This document shows, in pieces, positions 61,193 through 64,000 of a stretch of DNA of 64,000 nucleotides. Below the pieces are notes generated by a model. It worked only from the letters and a program-made list of their open reading frames with translations. It did no database searches and had not been told where the DNA came from. Position 1 is the stretch's first letter, and every line of letters starts with the position of its first letter. The stretch covers positions 1-64,000 of the forward strand of contig JALHSQ010000086.1 of NCBI GenBank assembly GCA_022865885.1. The letters are read 5' to 3'. The translations under genes were made by a program, and so were the position numbers. Origin of the DNA: Candidatus Bathyarchaeota archaeon. GTDB taxonomy: Archaea > Thermoproteota > Bathyarchaeia > Bathyarchaeales > Bathycorpusculaceae.

Positions 61193-64000
61193 ATGAGAAA
61201 ACTCTTAGCATTAGCTATAATACTATTAATCGCAATTGGTTTGGCTTCAGTAAGAATCACTTTCGCAACACACACAGCCACAGTAACATGGGTGAAAGAA
61301 TCCCCACTAGATCCAACCTACCTATCGCACCCTGGAGCTCCAAACGAGTACCACTGGAATGGCTACACACCAAAATGGATTAACTTTACAGTTATGAATA
61401 ACGCCAATTCAGACCCGATAAGAGAAATAAAAGCTGTCTTCATGAAAGATGCGGAAGGCAACTCATACTTCAATTTCAGTCAAACACGGCAAAGCGTGAC
61501 AGGGTGGTATGCAACGCCAGACGAATTCGGCCCTAACAAACGCCCAACAGTGATTTATTTCAGGACAGACATCTCACAGAACTATATACAGGCGGGTCAT
61601 ACGGGTCGTTTCGACTTCTTTATGACTGAAGGCCCTAAAGAGGAATGCAGCCATAATGTTGACGTTTGGACTGTGGACGCAGGGTCTGCCACAGGGATAA
61701 ATCCAGCAACGAACTACTACGAGCTCTTCATAATGGTGGACAATCATTTGCCTGCAATTGAGATAACTCATCCTGCAAACGGCACAATATTCAAGGATGG
61801 TGAAACAGTTTGGGTGAACGCGACAGCCACTGACACCGAAGGACTTCATCCGTCTGCGATCAAGAAAGTCGAATTATGGTTCAACTACGTAGAAAAGAAC
61901 GGAACATCATCACGTATTTTCATTGACCTAATGAAATATGACGCTATCAAAAAGATCTATTGGTGGAAGACAACAAGCGACAAGCTGCGCAACGAAGCGT
62001 GGCACAAGGCCACGGCCATCGCCTATGACTACGCGGAAAACACAAAGGAATCAGTTCCTGTATCGTTCTTCTGGTTCATACCAAGACCAATAATTTCCAT
62101 AAAGAATCTGGATCCTTGCTTCCTGCAGAACACGTCAGTGGGACATGTAGGATCAAACGTGAGGCTCGACGTATGGACAGGCTTCAAACCAAGCTCAACA
62201 GTCACAGTGTATTTCGGCACAATAAACGTAGGCGGCAACACAACGAATACCTTTGGCAATTTCACCCTTACATTCCAAGTTCCAGAAACCCCAAGAAACG
62301 TTAGCCTACTAGATTCAACCAAAACACTGCCATACACGATAAGAGTGACCGACGGAACAATCACAAACGTGACCAGCTTCACAGTCGTACCGTGGATGTG
62401 GATCGACACAAAAGAAGCCTTCGTAGGAGACCAAGTCACAGTAACGGGCAAAGGCTTCGCTGCATCAGCGGACGTCAACATACTCTACCGCGACGTGGAC
62501 CTAGGAACAGTGTATTGGGATTGGGGACTGGAGTGGTCTCAAGATGCCACCAAATTCGAATGGAAACCCTACCTGGGCAATCTGACGATGGGCAAGGTCA
62601 GGACGAATACCGACGGAACCCTCACTTTGACGTTTAACGTGCCTGAAAGCTACGGAGGTTTCCATCCAATATATGGAAAAGAAGCTACGAGCGGAGTGAG
62701 AAGTGGCTGGTTAGCTGGAGTGACGCCCACGCCATCACCTGACAATTCCTATCCACAAGCTGCCTTCCTCAAGGTGAAGACAAGAGTATGGATCACAGAG
62801 ATGGCTGGACTAGGCGGTCAATACATAACTATCGAGGCTTCAGGGCTCCCCCTGGCCGAATACAGCAACAAAACCTACAACTGCCTAACAAGAACGACAA
62901 CCGTGGATAACCATAATTGGACTCTTGCAATAGACTTCGGACCTAGCAATCGCTGGGTCTTCGAAAAGGGCTTCATATTGAACAACGAGTTTGATTACGC
63001 ATGGTGGTCAGAATTGTATCTACCGTTTGCATACTACTACAACCACGCTGATCCTGCAAGCCTCGCCTGGAATGGAACACTATGCTGGCGCGACGCTCAA
63101 GGACAATACTACAAAGGCTCACAATTCCTCAAGGTACCATCCTTCATGCCGGACAACTATGAAGTATCCATCTATCAATTCAACATTCAAACACTTCAAG
63201 ACGACGTGCAGTACAAGGCTGCAACTACTTTCTTGGCTCTTAAAGACCCATTGTATGTTAGAGTGAGTACCGGCACACTGTACTTTGCAGGAGAGAACGT
63301 CACAGCCTACGCTGAAACCGATCTGGACGGGATAATAACGGATCCAACTGCAATATCCTTCTACCTCTACCGTGAAGATACGTTCATAACAAGCCTGACG
63401 CCCAAGCGCCTAGACACAGGCATATATGCTGCCATGTTCACTTGCCCATCAACCAAAGGAAACTACTTCATCAAGGTCAACGCCACGAAAACGTTCGGCG
63501 ATTTTGAACAGAGCGGGTTCGGAATATCTAGTTTCGCAGTTAGCCCAACACTTGATGGATTCAATGCTACACTCACCGCGCTAAGTGGAGGCTTGGCAAC
63601 CATCCAGACTACCATTGGACAAATAAGCGCGAACATATCACAAATAAACGGTCAAATTGCGAATGTCGAAGGAAGAATAGCCACAATCAACACAGACATA
63701 GGCCAAATCAAGACAGACATATCCACCATCAACGGCAAACTGGCACAAATAGACACAGTCATAACCACCTTCAGTGACCTAAACGGAAAGATAGTCACTA
63801 TGGGAACCAATATTGCCACGATACAGACTGACGTCGGAACAATAAAAATAACACTTGACAGCATCAATACCCAAATAGTGGCTGTCGGCACAAACACTGT
63901 GGAAATCAAGACAGCATTAGGAGATATACAAGGAACCATCACATCCATTCAAGGAAAGACTGTGGACATCCAGACAAGCATTGGAAAGGTAACTACAACA
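61193..64000 (+). CDS. Large secreted/cell-surface protein with Ig-like domains and coiled-coil stalk (3' end outside window)
   Basis: Open for 936 codons to the window end. Signal peptide MRKLLALAIILLIAIGLASV; strong ribosome site AAGGAG before ATG. Outside part: an Ig-like region (ITHPANGTIFKDGETVWVNA near residue 190), a TIG/IPT-like domain (WIDTKEAFVGDQVTVTGKGF) and further beta-rich segments with many N-x-S/T sequons. From about residue 780 it becomes a long coiled coil with Ile at every third or fourth position (IGQISANISQINGQIANVEG). Architecture is like archaeal S-layer stalk proteins; role is inference. Its C-terminal anchor should lie beyond the window. Confidence 0.85.
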   Translation, partial: MRKLLALAIILLIAIGLASVRITFATHTATVTWVKESPLDPTYLSHPGAPNEYHWNGYTPKWINFTVMNNANSDPIREIKAVFMKDAEGNSYFNFSQTRQSVTGWYATPDEFGPNKRPTVIYFRTDISQNYIQAGHTGRFDFFMTEGPKEECSHNVDVWTVDAGSATGINPATNYYELFIMVDNHLPAIEITHPANGTIFKDGETVWVNATATDTEGLHPSAIKKVELWFNYVEKNGTSSRIFIDLMKYDAIKKIYWWKTTSDKLRNEAWHKATAIAYDYAENTKESVPVSFFWFIPRPIISIKNLDPCFLQNTSVGHVGSNVRLDVWTGFKPSSTVTVYFGTINVGGNTTNTFGNFTLTFQVPETPRNVSLLDSTKTLPYTIRVTDGTITNVTSFTVVPWMWIDTKEAFVGDQVTVTGKGFAASADVNILYRDVDLGTVYWDWGLEWSQDATKFEWKPYLGNLTMGKVRTNTDGTLTLTFNVPESYGGFHPIYGKEATSGVRSGWLAGVTPTPSPDNSYPQAAFLKVKTRVWITEMAGLGGQYITIEASGLPLAEYSNKTYNCLTRTTTVDNHNWTLAIDFGPSNRWVFEKGFILNNEFDYAWWSELYLPFAYYYNHADPASLAWNGTLCWRDAQGQYYKGSQFLKVPSFMPDNYEVSIYQFNIQTLQDDVQYKAATTFLALKDPLYVRVSTGTLYFAGENVTAYAETDLDGIITDPTAISFYLYREDTFITSLTPKRLDTGIYAAMFTCPSTKGNYFIKVNATKTFGDFEQSGFGISSFAVSPTLDGFNATLTALSGGLATIQTTIGQISANISQINGQIANVEGRIATINTDIGQIKTDISTINGKLAQIDTVITTFSDLNGKIVTMGTNIATIQTDVGTIKITLDSINTQIVAVGTNTVEIKTALGDIQGTITSIQGKTVDIQTSIGKVTTT

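Noticed and set aside
1-64000. CRISPR array, rRNA genes, complete insertion sequence or prophage
   Set aside because: No regularly spaced repeats, rRNA-like stretches, intact transposase or phage structural genes were seen anywhere in the window.

Overview
The window reads as a piece of an archaeal chromosome, most likely a Thermoproteota (TACK) archaeon and possibly a Bathyarchaeia-like lineage. Seen directly: the archaeal GatD/GatE amidotransferase, archaeal Elp3, RIO2 kinase, an LSm protein, a NurA-HerA pair, archaeal-type UMP kinase, a tRNA gene interrupted by introns, TATA boxes with very short leaders, and a small gene for ribosomal protein eS30, which is known from TACK archaea and not from euryarchaea. 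The lineage assignment is inference; no rRNA is present.

Layout. 1-9.2 kb: start of a membrane pyrophosphatase, a molybdopterin oxidoreductase, DinB polymerase, a JAMM protein, a lipoate ligase-like protein, CysS, a coiled-coil protein and a divergent glutamine synthetase homologue. 9.3-19.8 kb: tRNA-Ala, a nucleotide-sugar dehydrogenase, tRNA-Leu, eS30, an amidohydrolase, an MFS transporter, then elp3-gatD-gatE for tRNA modification and Gln-tRNA synthesis. 19.9-26.3 kb: a complete Opp/Dpp-type ABC importer with its binding protein divergent from the permease/ATPase operon. 26.4-31.6 kb: a zinc-ribbon membrane protein, four small proteins with a similar N-terminal segment, and nurA-herA. 31.7-38.9 kb: Nudix, orphan FtsX-like permease, pyrH, a decayed ThiI-like gene, rio2, LSm, and surface/membrane proteins. 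39.3-43.1 kb: 2-hydroxyacid dehydrogenase, the two aconitase X subunits (likely the archaeal mevalonate-pathway dehydratase) and an aminotransferase. 43.1-46.8 kb is an accessory island: decayed zinc ribbons, a three-gene operon with a retropepsin-like protease, a decayed IS6-like transposase and a membrane gluzincin. 47-59.8 kb: an intron-bearing tRNA-Tyr, a methyltransferase, a 2-oxoacid:ferredoxin oxidoreductase, a second Opp/Dpp importer, EtfBA and an acyl-CoA dehydrogenase. The right end holds a zinc ribbon, a small GT2-like protein and the first 936 codons of a large secreted protein with a coiled-coil stalk.

How it fits together: two peptide/oligosaccharide importers, KorABC, EtfAB with acyl-CoA dehydrogenase, aminotransferase and glutamine synthetase homologue suggest an anaerobic heterotroph using peptides and acids, with ferredoxin- and flavin-linked oxidation and a pyrophosphate-driven ion pump. 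The observations I consider most worth follow-up are the winged-helix protein cluster with its perfect 11-bp operator-like palindrome beside nurA-herA, the tRNA-Tyr gene that only folds correctly if two introns are removed, the ThiI-like pseudogene with an 11-bp slippage duplication, and the retropepsin operon beside a dead transposase.
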